This document shows positions 28,058 through 36,166 of a DNA stretch of 64,000 nt, one piece after another. Location of the stretch: contig JADKJV010000004.1 of the NCBI GenBank assembly GCA_016720825.1, positions 186,001 through 250,000 on the forward strand, read 5' to 3'. This stretch comes from Chitinophagaceae bacterium (lineage in GTDB: Bacteria > Bacteroidota > Bacteroidia > Chitinophagales > Chitinophagaceae). Below the pieces are notes generated by a model. It was not told where the DNA came from. It made no database searches and saw nothing but the letters and a program-made list of their open reading frames with translations. The position numbers and the translations under genes were made by a program. How positions within the stretch are numbered: position 1 is the stretch's first letter; each line of letters starts with the position of its first letter.

Positions 28058-28338
28058 GTTGGAGGTTGGAGGTTGAGTCTGAAAGATTGAGATGTTTTTT
28101 TTGTTGGAGGTTGGATGTTGGAGGTTGGAGGTTGAGTCTGAAAGATCGGAATGTCTCTTATTTGTTGGAATGTTGGAAAGTTGGATTGTTGGAATGTTCT
28201 GACGGGCCGGGAATTTCCTACTTGAAGAACATTCCAACAATCCAACATTCCAACAGCGGTTTAAAGACTATATCTTTCCTTTAGTACTCTTTCATGTTTA
28301 GGAAACCTCCAACCTCCAACCTCCAACTTCCAACCCTC
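28058..28338. repeat. Long imperfect inverted repeat of GGTTGGA-type units (copy 3)
   Basis: The left arm has a duplicated GTTGGAGG array with GAGTCTGAAAGAT blocks; the right arm has CATTCCAAC and CCTCCAACC units. It shares 40 identical bases (28163-28202) with copy 2, and TAGTACTCTTTC near 28281. It fills most of the 410-base gap between the cytochrome and cupin genes. Confidence 0.85.
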
Positions 28339-28345
28339 CGTCAAT

Positions 28346-28367
28346 TCACATAATTATGCTATTCCCC
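28346..28367 (+). promoter_or_regulatory. 22-bp motif shared with 27040-27061 (copy B)
   Basis: TCACATAATTATG...CTATTCCCC, 21 of 22 bases identical to copy A. It lies 41 bases before the cupin start. Confidence 0.45.
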
Positions 28368-28408
28368 ATCCCATTCTTCCTTCCGAACTTTATACTGAGG
28401 GAGGCTTT

Positions 28409-28951
28409 ATGAAATACAGGATACATGATAATCCGGTTTTAGGCAACAGGGTCGAGTTTAAGGAGCTGTGTGAAGAAACAAAGGGTACCCGTACAGTGGC
28501 AGAAATTGTTTTGCGGCCGGGGGGGAGAGTGCCCTTTCATTATCACCGGGAGTTTTCCGAATTTTATGAGGTGTTGGAGGGAGAACTCGAGATACGGATT
28601 GGAAAGGAAACCAGGTATCTGCAAAAAGGGGAGAATGTGCTGGTGCAGGAAAACACCAATCATTGTTATTTTAACAGGAGTAAACTGCCGGTTCGTTTTA
28701 AAGTAGTGATTCAACCGGGTAATATAGGTTTTCAGTTGCTGATCGCCATTCTCAACGGACTTGCCAAAGATGGCAAAGTAAACCGCCGGGGTTTGCCTAA
28801 AAGTTTTCTTCTCTTTGGATATGTGTCGGTGGTATCGGGATCCAATATTCCCGGACTGATGTCATTTCTCCAGCCGCTGCTGAACTGGATGCACCGGATC
28901 GCTGTGCGGAGAGGCGTGGAGAAGAAATTACTGTCGGATTATTATTGCTGA
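28409..28951 (+). CDS. Cupin-domain protein
   Basis: 180 residues. A single cupin domain with metal-ligand motif 1 HYHREFSEFYEV (about 48-59) and motif 2 near ENTNHCYFN (~88). Cupins bind a metal ion and act as dioxygenases, isomerases or small-molecule sensors; the reaction here is unknown. The C-terminal ~80 residues (LLIAILNGLAKDGKVN, LMSFLQPLLNWMHRIAVRRG) look helical and partly amphipathic. The ATG at 28409 is preceded by GGGAGG, a plausible ribosome binding site. Single-gene unit. Confidence 0.75.
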   Translation: MKYRIHDNPVLGNRVEFKELCEETKGTRTVAEIVLRPGGRVPFHYHREFSEFYEVLEGELEIRIGKETRYLQKGENVLVQENTNHCYFNRSKLPVRFKVVIQPGNIGFQLLIAILNGLAKDGKVNRRGLPKSFLLFGYVSVVSGSNIPGLMSFLQPLLNWMHRIAVRRGVEKKLLSDYYC

Positions 28952-29203
28952 TAACATTCACACTGAAACAAAACCACTGGCTTGAAGAAGCTGTTGAATC
29001 AATGATGCTGCACGCATTTTTTTTTATAGCTTTTTTTTGGTTGATAAGAACAAGTGCAGATGGGGAAAAAACATTTTGTGGCGGGATTTTTCACAGGGCT
29101 ATGTTGAAGAATTGTGGTATAATAAAAGGGCTTCCAACCTTCTGAAAGCTGGCAGCCCTGTATTTTACTGTATATCTGTCTCTTGCCTTTTTGTATTTCT
29201 GTT

Positions 29204-29905
29204 CTACCCTCCCGGCCAGGGCGAGAAATAATTATGTATGCTGTCCCATTGATCGGGGGGTATGATACTCCTCGCCATGTGGTGAATTGTTTTCCCCAAC
29301 AGGGGAATCGGGTTTCGAAACACAGCATGATGTGAACCCCTTTGAATCACATGTTCTCCTTCCCGGGCTTTTTCACCATTTAATACCGGGTGCACCCCTG
29401 CCTGTGCAGGTTTTTCTTCTGCACTCCATTTCATACTTTCATCCAAATCAGCAAGCTCCTTGTCTGTGTATTCATCCCAGAGAAGATCATTAATGATCAT
29501 TTCCTCTTTACTGATACTCTGCAAAACAGAAGCGGTGAATTCAAAAAACATGGATCTGATTTCTGCACCAATATTTAAGCGGGCAGCAGGGGTTTTATTC
29601 AGACCGTACTGCCTGATCTGTTCATGGATTTCTGTCATCAGGTTCCGGTTCTTCTCCTGTGATTTTTCCAGCAACACCACGATATAAGGTGCCATAGGGG
29701 CAATGTGGTGGTACACCAGCATGTCCTTTTCCAGGTAATCACAAAATCGGGCAGTTGCTTTCTCAATCTGCTCAAATACCGGTCTGGCCTTTTCGGACCT
29801 GCTGAAATCAGCCGCCTGGATCTTCAGTCCGGTTTGCATCAGCTGCACCCGGAGCCCGTGGTGCACTTTGCTGAAGATGTTATAACGCTCTGTTTTCATA
29901 CTCAC
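29204..29905 (-). CDS. Hemerythrin-like helical protein with degenerate metal ligands
   Basis: 233 residues, mostly helical. It resembles a Bacteroidota hemerythrin/HHE-like family that begins YNIFxxIHxALR (here RYNIFSKVHHGLR) and contains an LW-DEYTDKEL segment (~150). Some His residues are kept (HHG near 16, YHHIAP near 67), but the usual HxxxE pairs are incomplete (Gln-Ser where Glu-His is expected near 140). The C-terminal ~70 residues fit the family poorly, so a frameshift there is possible. Function uncertain: oxygen or NO binding, or a structural relic. Confidence 0.4.
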   Translation of the reverse strand: MSMKTERYNIFSKVHHGLRVQLMQTGLKIQAADFSRSEKARPVFEQIEKATARFCDYLEKDMLVYHHIAPMAPYIVVLLEKSQEKNRNLMTEIHEQIRQYGLNKTPAARLNIGAEIRSMFFEFTASVLQSISKEEMIINDLLWDEYTDKELADLDESMKWSAEEKPAQAGVHPVLNGEKAREGEHVIQRGSHHAVFRNPIPLLGKTIHHMARSIIPPDQWDSIHNYFSPWPGG

Positions 29906-30422
29906 ATAGTTTAAGGTTTACACTTCGTTGACTTCTGAGACAAAAATAATATAGATGTACACCCCGATTTGTCACATAACCATGTGAAAAACAGTCGTTA
30001 GTAGTTAAAAAATGTTAATCATACCACAGAGAGGTAAGCATCCTGTATGACTGGTGATCCTGTTCTATAAAAGGCAGCCGGGAAGGATTAGCAGCAATCG
30101 GGTACCGGAGGTTCTACGAAACAACTCGTAAATACGGAAAAAAACATGTGATGTGTAAAGCAACATGGGTTATTCATGTTAATCAATGTTGTGGAAACCG
30201 GCATGCTGACTTCAAACTTTATCTGAGATGGATTAAATGCGGATAAGCTATGAATTGAGTTATTTTCAGGACGGGGCAGGGTGGTTTGACAGGAGGCAGA
30301 ATTCATATATTTGCCGGGGCTTATTCATAGCGTTTTTGGGCATCTGATTATCAATCTGTTACGCCTTGTTCCCACAAGCTTTTACAAGATTGTCCACAAC
30401 CTATAAAATTTGTTTCCAAGTA
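29906..30422. other. Intergenic region upstream of the S10 cluster
   Basis: About 520 bases without a convincing gene, apart from the dyad at 29972. Short open frames here have no recognisable protein character. The region separates the accessory block from the ribosomal operon. Confidence 0.4.
29972..29987. promoter_or_regulatory. Inverted repeat TCACAT-N4-ATGTGA
   Basis: A perfect 6-bp dyad 67 bases upstream of the hemerythrin-like gene. Its first 13 positions follow the same TCACAT-N4-ATG pattern as the motifs at 27040 and 28346. The shape suits a Crp/Fnr-type regulator. Confidence 0.4.
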
Positions 30423-30454
30423 TTTGGAGGATATAGCCTTCAGCCCTACCTTTG
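30423..30454 (+). promoter_or_regulatory. Promoter of the S10-spc ribosomal protein cluster
   Basis: TTTG (30423-30426), a 20-base spacer and TACCTTTG (30447-30454): a textbook Bacteroidota promoter. Transcription would start near 30460, giving rpsJ a leader of about 25 bases. Confidence 0.8.
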
Positions 30455-30484
30455 CACTCCCAAAAGAAAATTGGGTTTTCATAC

Positions 30485-30790
30485 ATGTCGCAGCGAATCA
30501 GAATCAAATTACAGTCCTACGATCACAATCTGGTAGATAAATCTGCCGAGAAGATCGTCAAAACAGTACGCAGCACGGGTGCTGTGGTAACGGGTCCAAT
30601 TCCCCTGCCCACTCGTCGCAAAATTTTTACAGTTCTTCGTTCACCGCACGTGAACAAGAAGAGCCGTGAGCAGTTCCAGCTTGCAACGCATAAGCGTTTG
30701 CTGGATATCTACACGTCGTCCAGCCGTACAGTGGATGCACTGAGCAAGTTAGACCTGCCCAGTGGTGTTGAGGTTGAAATCAAAGCGTAG
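30485..30790 (+). CDS. rpsJ: 30S ribosomal protein S10
   Basis: 101 residues, the standard size (uS10). Begins MSQRIRIKLQSYDHNLVD and has the conserved TGPIPLPT and SPHVNKKSREQF loops. I start at ATG 30485, consistent with the promoter; the open frame extends to 30452. First gene of the cluster; the next gene, rplC, is unusually far away (378 bases). Confidence 0.97.
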   Translation: MSQRIRIKLQSYDHNLVDKSAEKIVKTVRSTGAVVTGPIPLPTRRKIFTVLRSPHVNKKSREQFQLATHKRLLDIYTSSSRTVDALSKLDLPSGVEVEIKA

Positions 30791-30875
30791 AATAAAATAG
30801 ATAATAGATAATAGATATCAGATATTAATTATCTAAATCTATTCTCTAATCTGATATCTAATATCTGATATCTAG
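30790..30875. repeat. AT-rich GATATCTA-type repeat hairpin after rpsJ
   Basis: Variants of GATAATA and GATATCAGATATTA on the left face TAATCTGATATCTAATATC on the right as reverse complement, giving a near-palindromic AT-rich stem. One of several motif-array elements in the gaps of this operon. Confidence 0.7.
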
Positions 30876-31168
30876 TTTAGTTCTTATAAATAAATAATTA
30901 CTATCTCTCAACTGGATCCACCCAGGTGGAAAAAGGAAAAGAGCTCTGGTTCATTAACATAAAACAAGCCATTCAGGGTTTGTTTACTGTCGGTACTTCT
31001 TAAGCTGAAAAGCCCGCAATAGCGGAAAACAGAAAAGGTCGGCAGCAAACGGGGATTGAAGCACTCCGGTATCGTGTCGTCACGGAACCGGTTGGCTCTT
31101 AAACCGCCTCCCGCGGAATAAGAGTAATGCATGTCCCAATAATCCTGCAGGCATAAACCGCAGCAAAC
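30876..31168 (+). other. Structured-looking spacer between rpsJ and rplC
   Basis: About 290 bases without a gene, unusual inside an S10 operon. Short hairpins are visible: CCGC-AATA-GCGG (near 31015), CGTG-TCGT-CACG (near 31074), and AAACAA...TTGTTT (near 30960-30984). It may be a ribosomal-protein-binding leader or hold a second promoter for rplC onward. Confidence 0.35.
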
Positions 31169-31774
31169 ATGAAAGGTATTATTGGGAAAAAAATCGGGAT
31201 GACCAGCATCTTTGATCCCTCAGGCAAACAAACCGCCTGCACGATCATCGAAGCAGGCCCCTGCGTAGTTACCCAGGTTAAGACGAAAGAGTCTGACGGG
31301 TACAACGCCCTCCAGCTTTCTTTTGGCGACAAAAAAGAAAAGCGTGCTAATAAAGCAGAAAAAAATCACTACGCGAAAGCGCAGACCTCTCCCAAAAAAT
31401 TCTCCCGCGAATTCCGCGATTTTTCACTCGAAAAGAACATTGGTGAAACAGTTACTGTTGACATTTTCGCTGAAGGCGACAGTGTTGAAGTAGTTGGTAC
31501 AACCAAGGGTAAAGGTTTCCAGGGTGTTGTGAAACGTCATGGTTTCCATGGTGTGGGTCAGCAGTCTCACGGTCAGCATGACCGTCAGCGTGCTCCCGGT
31601 TCACTTGGTAACTCATCTGATGCCAGCCGTGTTATGAAAGGCATGAAGATGGCCGGCCGTACCGGTACTGACCGTGTGAAACTGAAAGGCCTGAAAGTGC
31701 TGAAAGTATTCCCTGATAAAAACTATATCCTGGTAAGCGGTTCTGTACCGGGTTCAACGGATCCATTGTATTAA
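31169..31774 (+). CDS. rplC: 50S ribosomal protein L3
   Basis: 201 residues (uL3). Begins MKGIIGKKIGMTSIFD and contains the conserved extended loop GFQGVVKRHGF-GQQSHGQHDRQRAPGS near 120-145, whose Gln is the usual methylation site. Binds 23S rRNA early in assembly. ATG 31169 follows a long spacer. Confidence 0.96.
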   Translation: MKGIIGKKIGMTSIFDPSGKQTACTIIEAGPCVVTQVKTKESDGYNALQLSFGDKKEKRANKAEKNHYAKAQTSPKKFSREFRDFSLEKNIGETVTVDIFAEGDSVEVVGTTKGKGFQGVVKRHGFHGVGQQSHGQHDRQRAPGSLGNSSDASRVMKGMKMAGRTGTDRVKLKGLKVLKVFPDKNYILVSGSVPGSTDPLY

Positions 31775-31816
31775 TCCAGAAATAATTAATGCCCCGGCAT
31801 TACAAAAAGATATACC

Positions 31817-32452
31817 ATGCAAGTTGACGTATTAAACAGTAAAGGAAAGAAAACAGGCAGAACGGTTGAACTGCCCGAAGAGATCTTCGGTCAGGAGCCC
31901 AATTCCCATGTAGTCTACCTGGCTGTAAAACAATACCTGGCCGCACAGCGTCAGGGAACACACAAAGTAAAGACCCGTGCTGAAGTTCAGGGTGCCAGCC
32001 GTAAACTGCACCGCCAGAAGGGTACAGGTGGAAGCCGGAAAGGTAATATCCGTAACCCCTTATACAAAGGTGGTGGTACCATTTTCGGACCCAAGCCCCA
32101 CAGCTATGATATTAAAGTGAACAGGAAAGTAAAAGACCTGGCACGTATCTCTGCACTGTCAAGCAAGGCTAAAGCCAATGCAATTGTTGTGGTGGAAGAC
32201 CTGAACATGGAAACTCCCAAAACAAAGAATTTCATGGATGTGATGAGCAGCCTGAAAGTAGCAGATAAAAAGGCCATGTTCATTATGCCTGAATATAATG
32301 ATAACGTACAGCTGTCAATCCGCAACGTTCCCAGTATGCTGGGTGTGCTGCTGAGCGATATCAATACGTACGATATCGTGAATTCAGAAGTGCTGATCCT
32401 GACTGAAAGTGCTGCAAAGATTTTCGCAGCTGATGAAAAGGCAGAAGCCTAA
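31817..32452 (+). CDS. rplD: 50S ribosomal protein L4
   Basis: 211 residues (uL4). The long internal loop SRKLHRQKGTGGSRKGN lines the exit tunnel. In E. coli L4 also represses its own operon; whether this holds here is unknown, but the long rpsJ-rplC spacer would be a place for such control. 42 bases after rplC. Confidence 0.95.
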   Translation: MQVDVLNSKGKKTGRTVELPEEIFGQEPNSHVVYLAVKQYLAAQRQGTHKVKTRAEVQGASRKLHRQKGTGGSRKGNIRNPLYKGGGTIFGPKPHSYDIKVNRKVKDLARISALSSKAKANAIVVVEDLNMETPKTKNFMDVMSSLKVADKKAMFIMPEYNDNVQLSIRNVPSMLGVLLSDINTYDIVNSEVLILTESAAKIFAADEKAEA

Positions 32453-32516
32453 GAGAAAAGAACAAATGGAACAGCAGTAATGCCGTTCCGATTAACAACA
32501 TATCAAATTAACAGAA

Positions 32517-32816
32517 ATGAATCTTTCTGAAGTACTGATAAAACCCATTTTGACCGAGAAGGCCAATTCGCAGCAGGATAAACTGCGCCGTTACGCGTTC
32601 AAAGTGGCCCGGAAAGCCAATAAGCTGGAAATCAAAAAAGCAATTGAGACCTTCTATGGCGTTCACGTTACAAATGTAAATACGTCTGTAACCCCGGGTA
32701 AAAACAAAAGCCGCTTTACAAAGTCTGGTGTTATTTCAGGCCGCAAGCCTGCTTATAAGAAAGCCTATGTAACTGTGGCAGAAGGGGAGAACATTGATCT
32801 TTATTCAAACATTTAA
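32517..32816 (+). CDS. rplW: 50S ribosomal protein L23
   Basis: 99 residues (uL23). EVLIKPILTEKA at the start and the KKAIETFYGVHVTNVNT segment are typical. It sits at the tunnel exit, where signal recognition particle and trigger factor dock. 64 bases after rplD. Confidence 0.95.
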   Translation: MNLSEVLIKPILTEKANSQQDKLRRYAFKVARKANKLEIKKAIETFYGVHVTNVNTSVTPGKNKSRFTKSGVISGRKPAYKKAYVTVAEGENIDLYSNI

Positions 32817-32873
32817 TCCCTTCATGAATGGCTTCAGCAGCCGCTAATGTTGAACTAAAAAAAAGAAATTAAA

Positions 32874-33710
32874 ATGGCATTAAGAAAATTCAAACCCATC
32901 ACTGCCGGAACCCGCTGGAGGATTGGCAATGCGTATGCGGAAGTAACCACCAACGTACCGGAGAAAACCCTGGTGGAGGCGAAACCCCGTACTGGTGGAC
33001 GTAACTCTTCTGGTCACCTGTCAATGCGTTACCGCGGCGGTGGTCACAAGAAAAAGTACCGTATCATCGACTTCAAAAGGAACAAACCCGGTGTAGCTGA
33101 AGTAGTTTCTATCGAGTATGATCCGAACCGTACAGCATTCATCGCACTGGTGACTTATGCTGATGGTGAGAAAAGATATATTCTGGCTCCCCAGGGACTG
33201 GTAGTAGGTGCAAAAGTGGAAAGTGGTCCTGAAGTAGCTCCTGAGATCGGCAATGCGCTTCTGATGAAGAACATGCCCCTCGGTACGAATGTGCACAATA
33301 TTGAAATGCAGCCCGGACAAGGTGGTAAACTGGCACGCAGCGCCGGTTCATCAGCCCAGCTGACCAACAAAGAAGAAAAATATGCGATCCTGAAAATGCC
33401 CAGCGGGGAACTCAGGAAAGTACTGATCAACTGTGTGGCAACTGTAGGTGTTGTGAGCAACAGCGACCACAGTCTGCAGAGCATGGGTAAAGCCGGCCGT
33501 AACCGTTGGAAAGGCATCAAGCCACGTAACCGTGGTGTAGCGATGAACCCTGTAGATCACCCGATGGGTGGTGGTGAAGGTAAAGCTTCCGGTGGCCAGC
33601 CCCGCAGCAGGAACGGTCAGTATAGCCGCGGTCTGAAAACCCGTACCAAAGGAAAAGGCAGCGATAAGCTGATTATCCAGAGGAAAAACGGCAGCAAAAT
33701 TTCAAAGTAA
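32874..33710 (+). CDS. rplB: 50S ribosomal protein L2
   Basis: 278 residues (uL2). RNSSGHLSMRYRGGGHKKKYR near 45-65 and the C-terminal HPMGGGEGKASGG near 225, with the conserved His close to the peptidyl transferase centre. Complete, standard length. Confidence 0.97.
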   Translation: MALRKFKPITAGTRWRIGNAYAEVTTNVPEKTLVEAKPRTGGRNSSGHLSMRYRGGGHKKKYRIIDFKRNKPGVAEVVSIEYDPNRTAFIALVTYADGEKRYILAPQGLVVGAKVESGPEVAPEIGNALLMKNMPLGTNVHNIEMQPGQGGKLARSAGSSAQLTNKEEKYAILKMPSGELRKVLINCVATVGVVSNSDHSLQSMGKAGRNRWKGIKPRNRGVAMNPVDHPMGGGEGKASGGQPRSRNGQYSRGLKTRTKGKGSDKLIIQRKNGSKISK

Positions 33711-33740
33711 TTAAGTCAATCAACAATTAACTCATAAAAC

Positions 33741-34016
33741 ATGGGTCGTTCAATTAAAAAAGGTCCTTATGTGGCCACGCATCTCGAGAACAAAGTGCTG
33801 GCAATGAACGAAGGCAAAAACAAGAAATCTGTTATCAAAACCTGGAGCCGTCGTTCTACGATCACTCCTGATTTTGTAGGCCATACGTTTGCGGTACATA
33901 ACGGGAACAAATTTATTCCTGTGTATGTAACGGAATTCATGGTGGGTCATAAGCTGGGTGAATTCGCCCCAACCCGCCAGTTCAAAGGACACTCAAGCAA
34001 GAAAGTAGACGCATAA
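33741..34016 (+). CDS. rpsS: 30S ribosomal protein S19
   Basis: 91 residues (uS19). MGRSIKKGPYV at the start, then TWSRRSTITPDFVGHTFAVHN. Forms a complex with S13 at the head of the small subunit. 30 bases after rplB. Confidence 0.96.
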   Translation: MGRSIKKGPYVATHLENKVLAMNEGKNKKSVIKTWSRRSTITPDFVGHTFAVHNGNKFIPVYVTEFMVGHKLGEFAPTRQFKGHSSKKVDA

Positions 34017-34017
34017 G

Positions 34018-34045
34018 CATAGTCGGTAGTCTTTAGTCTGAAACT
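34018..34045. repeat. AGTCGGTAGTC-type motif cluster between rpsS and rplV
   Basis: Short degenerate tandem copies (AGTCGGTAGTC, TTTAGTCTG). The same motif recurs in the rpmC-rpsQ gap near 36099. Only one arm is seen here. Confidence 0.45.
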
Positions 34046-34072
34046 GAAGCGCTGATCTTAAAAACTAAATAA

Positions 34073-34426
34073 ATGGAAGCAGTAGCTAAACTGAGAAATT
34101 ATCCCACTTCACCGCGCAAAATGCGGTTACTGGCCGATATGATTCGTGGCAAGCAAGTGGAACATGCCCTGGCTCAACTGGAACACAATCCGAAAGATCC
34201 CGCTGTTCCCCTGCGTAAACTGGTGTTGAGTGCCATCAACAACTGGAAACAGAAAAACGAAGGTGGTGATGAAAGCCAGCTGGTAGTAAAAACCATTTTC
34301 GTGGATGGTGCCCGTACCCTGAAAAGGATGCGCCCGGCTCCCCAGGGACGTGGATACCGTGTACGTAAAAGAAGCAATCACGTAACAGTGATTGTGGATA
34401 CAAAAGCTGTAAAAGAAACTAAATAA
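34073..34426 (+). CDS. rplV: 50S ribosomal protein L22
   Basis: 117 residues (uL22). KLRNYPTSPRKMRLLADMIRG at the start and the tunnel hairpin RMRPAPQGRGYRVRKRSNHVTV near the end. Changes in this loop cause macrolide resistance in other bacteria; nothing unusual is visible here. Confidence 0.95.
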   Translation: MEAVAKLRNYPTSPRKMRLLADMIRGKQVEHALAQLEHNPKDPAVPLRKLVLSAINNWKQKNEGGDESQLVVKTIFVDGARTLKRMRPAPQGRGYRVRKRSNHVTVIVDTKAVKETK

Positions 34427-34430
34427 AAAT

Positions 34431-34506
34431 AACAAATCCCAAATTCCAAAACCCAAAACCCAAAACAGAACGGACTTGGAATTTGGAATTTGAAAATTGG
34501 AATTTT
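34431..34506. repeat. TTGGAATTT-type hairpin between rplV and rpsC
   Basis: Left half: CAAATCCCAAATTCCAAAACC units; right half: GGACTTGGAATTTGGAATTTG, their reverse complement. The same motif family forms the element at 45611. Confidence 0.7.
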
Positions 34507-34517
34507 AAAAATTAAAC

Positions 34518-35300
34518 ATGGGTCAGAAAGCAAATCCGATTGGTAACAGGTTAGGCATCATCCGCGGATGGGAATCTAACTGGTATGGCAGTAAAAAAGA
34601 CTTTGCCTCCAAACTGATCGAGGATAACAAAATCAGAACTTACCTGAATGCCCGTATCAACAAAGGTGGAATCTCTAAAATTGTGATCGAGCGCACACTG
34701 GGAAAACTGATCATCACTATTCACACATCCAAACCCGGTATCATCATTGGTAAAGGTGGTGGTGAAGTGGATCGTATCAAGGAAGAGCTGAAGAAACTCA
34801 CTGGAAAAGACGATGTACAGATTAACATCCTGGAAATCCGCAGGCCTGAACTGGATGCAATGATTGTTGCAGACACGATTGCCCGCCAGATTGAAAACAG
34901 GATTAACTATAAAAGAGCGATTAAGATGTCTATCGCATCAGCACTGCGCATGGGTGCTGAAGGAATCAAGGTGAAAGTGGCCGGCCGTTTAGGTGGTGCT
35001 GAAATCGCCCGTACCGAGGAAATCAAACAGGGTCGTGTACCCCTGCATACTTTCCGTATGGACATTGATTACGCAAACGTATTTGCACTGACTGTTTACG
35101 GCAAGATCGGTATCAAGGTATGGATCTGTAAAGGTGAAGTGCTGACCAAGCGTGACCTGAACCCCAATTTCGTGGGTGGCAAGAGCGAAGTGAGCGATCG
35201 CCGCGAAAGAAGGGATGATCACCGTGATGATCGCCGTGGCGACCGTCGTGGCGGTGGTGGTGGTGGCGACCGCAGAGGTGGCGGTGGCAGAAGGAATTAA
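34518..35300 (+). CDS. rpsC: 30S ribosomal protein S3 with Arg/Asp/Gly-rich tail
   Basis: 260 residues (uS3). MGQKANPIGNRLGIIRGW at the start, the KH domain IIIGKGGGEVDRIKEELK near 75-90, and AEIARTEEIKQGRVPLHTFR near 170. S3 binds mRNA at the entry tunnel and has helicase activity. The last ~40 residues are an added low-complexity tail of RRDD, RRGDRR and poly-Gly, not part of the core fold. Confidence 0.95.
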   Translation: MGQKANPIGNRLGIIRGWESNWYGSKKDFASKLIEDNKIRTYLNARINKGGISKIVIERTLGKLIITIHTSKPGIIIGKGGGEVDRIKEELKKLTGKDDVQINILEIRRPELDAMIVADTIARQIENRINYKRAIKMSIASALRMGAEGIKVKVAGRLGGAEIARTEEIKQGRVPLHTFRMDIDYANVFALTVYGKIGIKVWICKGEVLTKRDLNPNFVGGKSEVSDRRERRDDHRDDRRGDRRGGGGGGDRRGGGGRRN

Positions 35301-35302
35301 TT

Positions 35303-35440
35303 TGTCAATTTGACAATTTGCCAATGTGCCAATTGTCTGAAAAAATAGAAGAGCGCGAAAGGAAGATGTGAGGTGAGAAGATCAGAGGAGGATAGAGATC
35401 ACATTTTCAATTTTCAATTTTCAACTTTCAATTTTTAAAA
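35303..35440. repeat. CAATTTTC/CAATTTG motif arrays between rpsC and rplP
   Basis: Left cluster: GTCAATTTGACAATTTGCCAA; right cluster (from 35404): CATTTTCAATTTTCAA and TCAACTTTCAATTTTT. A purine-rich stretch (GAAAGGAAG...GAGGATAGAGA) lies between. The arms are not clean reverse complements, unlike the other elements. Confidence 0.55.
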
Positions 35441-35441
35441 G

Positions 35442-35864
35442 ATGTTACAACCGAAAAGAACGAAGCACAGGAAAATGCAGAAAGGCCGGATGAAAGGTGA
35501 TGCCAAAAGAGGTACCACAATCGCCTTCGGTTCTTATGCCCTGAAAGCGCTGGACCAGCATTGGATTACTGACCGTCAGATCGAGGCAGCCCGTCAGGCG
35601 CTGACCCGCGAAATGAAAAGGGAAGGTAACGTATGGATCCGCATTTTCCCTGATAAGCCAATCACCCGCAAGCCCCAGGAGGTAAGGATGGGTAAAGGTA
35701 AAGGTAACCTGGAGTTCTGGGCTGCCGTAGTAAAACCCGGACGTATCCTGTTCGAAGTGGATGGCGTTGATGAGAAAATTGCCCGTGCTTCACTGCACCT
35801 GGCTGCAGGCAAACTGCCTATCAAGACTAAGTTTATCAAACGCAGAGACCTGGAAACTGCATAA
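35442..35864 (+). CDS. rplP: 50S ribosomal protein L16
   Basis: 140 residues (uL16). MLQPKRTKHRKMQKGRMKG at the start, IEAARQALTREMKREGNVWIR and GKGKGNLEFWAAVVKPGRI in the core. Contacts the A-site tRNA. Standard size. Confidence 0.96.
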   Translation: MLQPKRTKHRKMQKGRMKGDAKRGTTIAFGSYALKALDQHWITDRQIEAARQALTREMKREGNVWIRIFPDKPITRKPQEVRMGKGKGNLEFWAAVVKPGRILFEVDGVDEKIARASLHLAAGKLPIKTKFIKRRDLETA

Positions 35865-35887
35865 TTATATTTATAAACAGCATTAAC

Positions 35888-36094
35888 ATGTCAAAGAAAG
35901 CAGATTTTGTAAAAAGCATTCACGGGATGAATGAGCAGGACCTGAAAGCGAGACTGGAGGAAGACAAGCAGCGCCTGAAAAAGCTGGAATTCGCTCACAC
36001 GATTTCCCCGCTTGAAAACCCGATGACTATCCGCGCCCTGCGCCGTGATATCGCCCGTCTGAAAACAGAACTGAAATTAAAGCAACAAGCTTAA
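35888..36094 (+). CDS. rpmC: 50S ribosomal protein L29
   Basis: 68 residues (uL29), two helices: NEQDLKARLEEDKQRLKKLEFAH and PMTIRALRRDIARLKTEL. 23 bases after rplP. Confidence 0.93.
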   Translation: MSKKADFVKSIHGMNEQDLKARLEEDKQRLKKLEFAHTISPLENPMTIRALRRDIARLKTELKLKQQA

Positions 36095-36096
36095 TA

Positions 36097-36135
36097 TAGT
36101 CGGTAGTCGTTGGTCGTTAGTCGTAAGTCTAACCC
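36097..36135. repeat. AGTCGTT-type motif cluster between rpmC and rpsQ
   Basis: Degenerate tandem copies: AGTCGGTAGTCG, TTGGTCG, TTAGTCG, TAAGTC. Shares AGTCGGTAGTC with the rpsS-rplV gap. Confidence 0.5.
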
Positions 36136-36166
36136 GAACCACTCTGATGACAGAAAAATTAAATAA

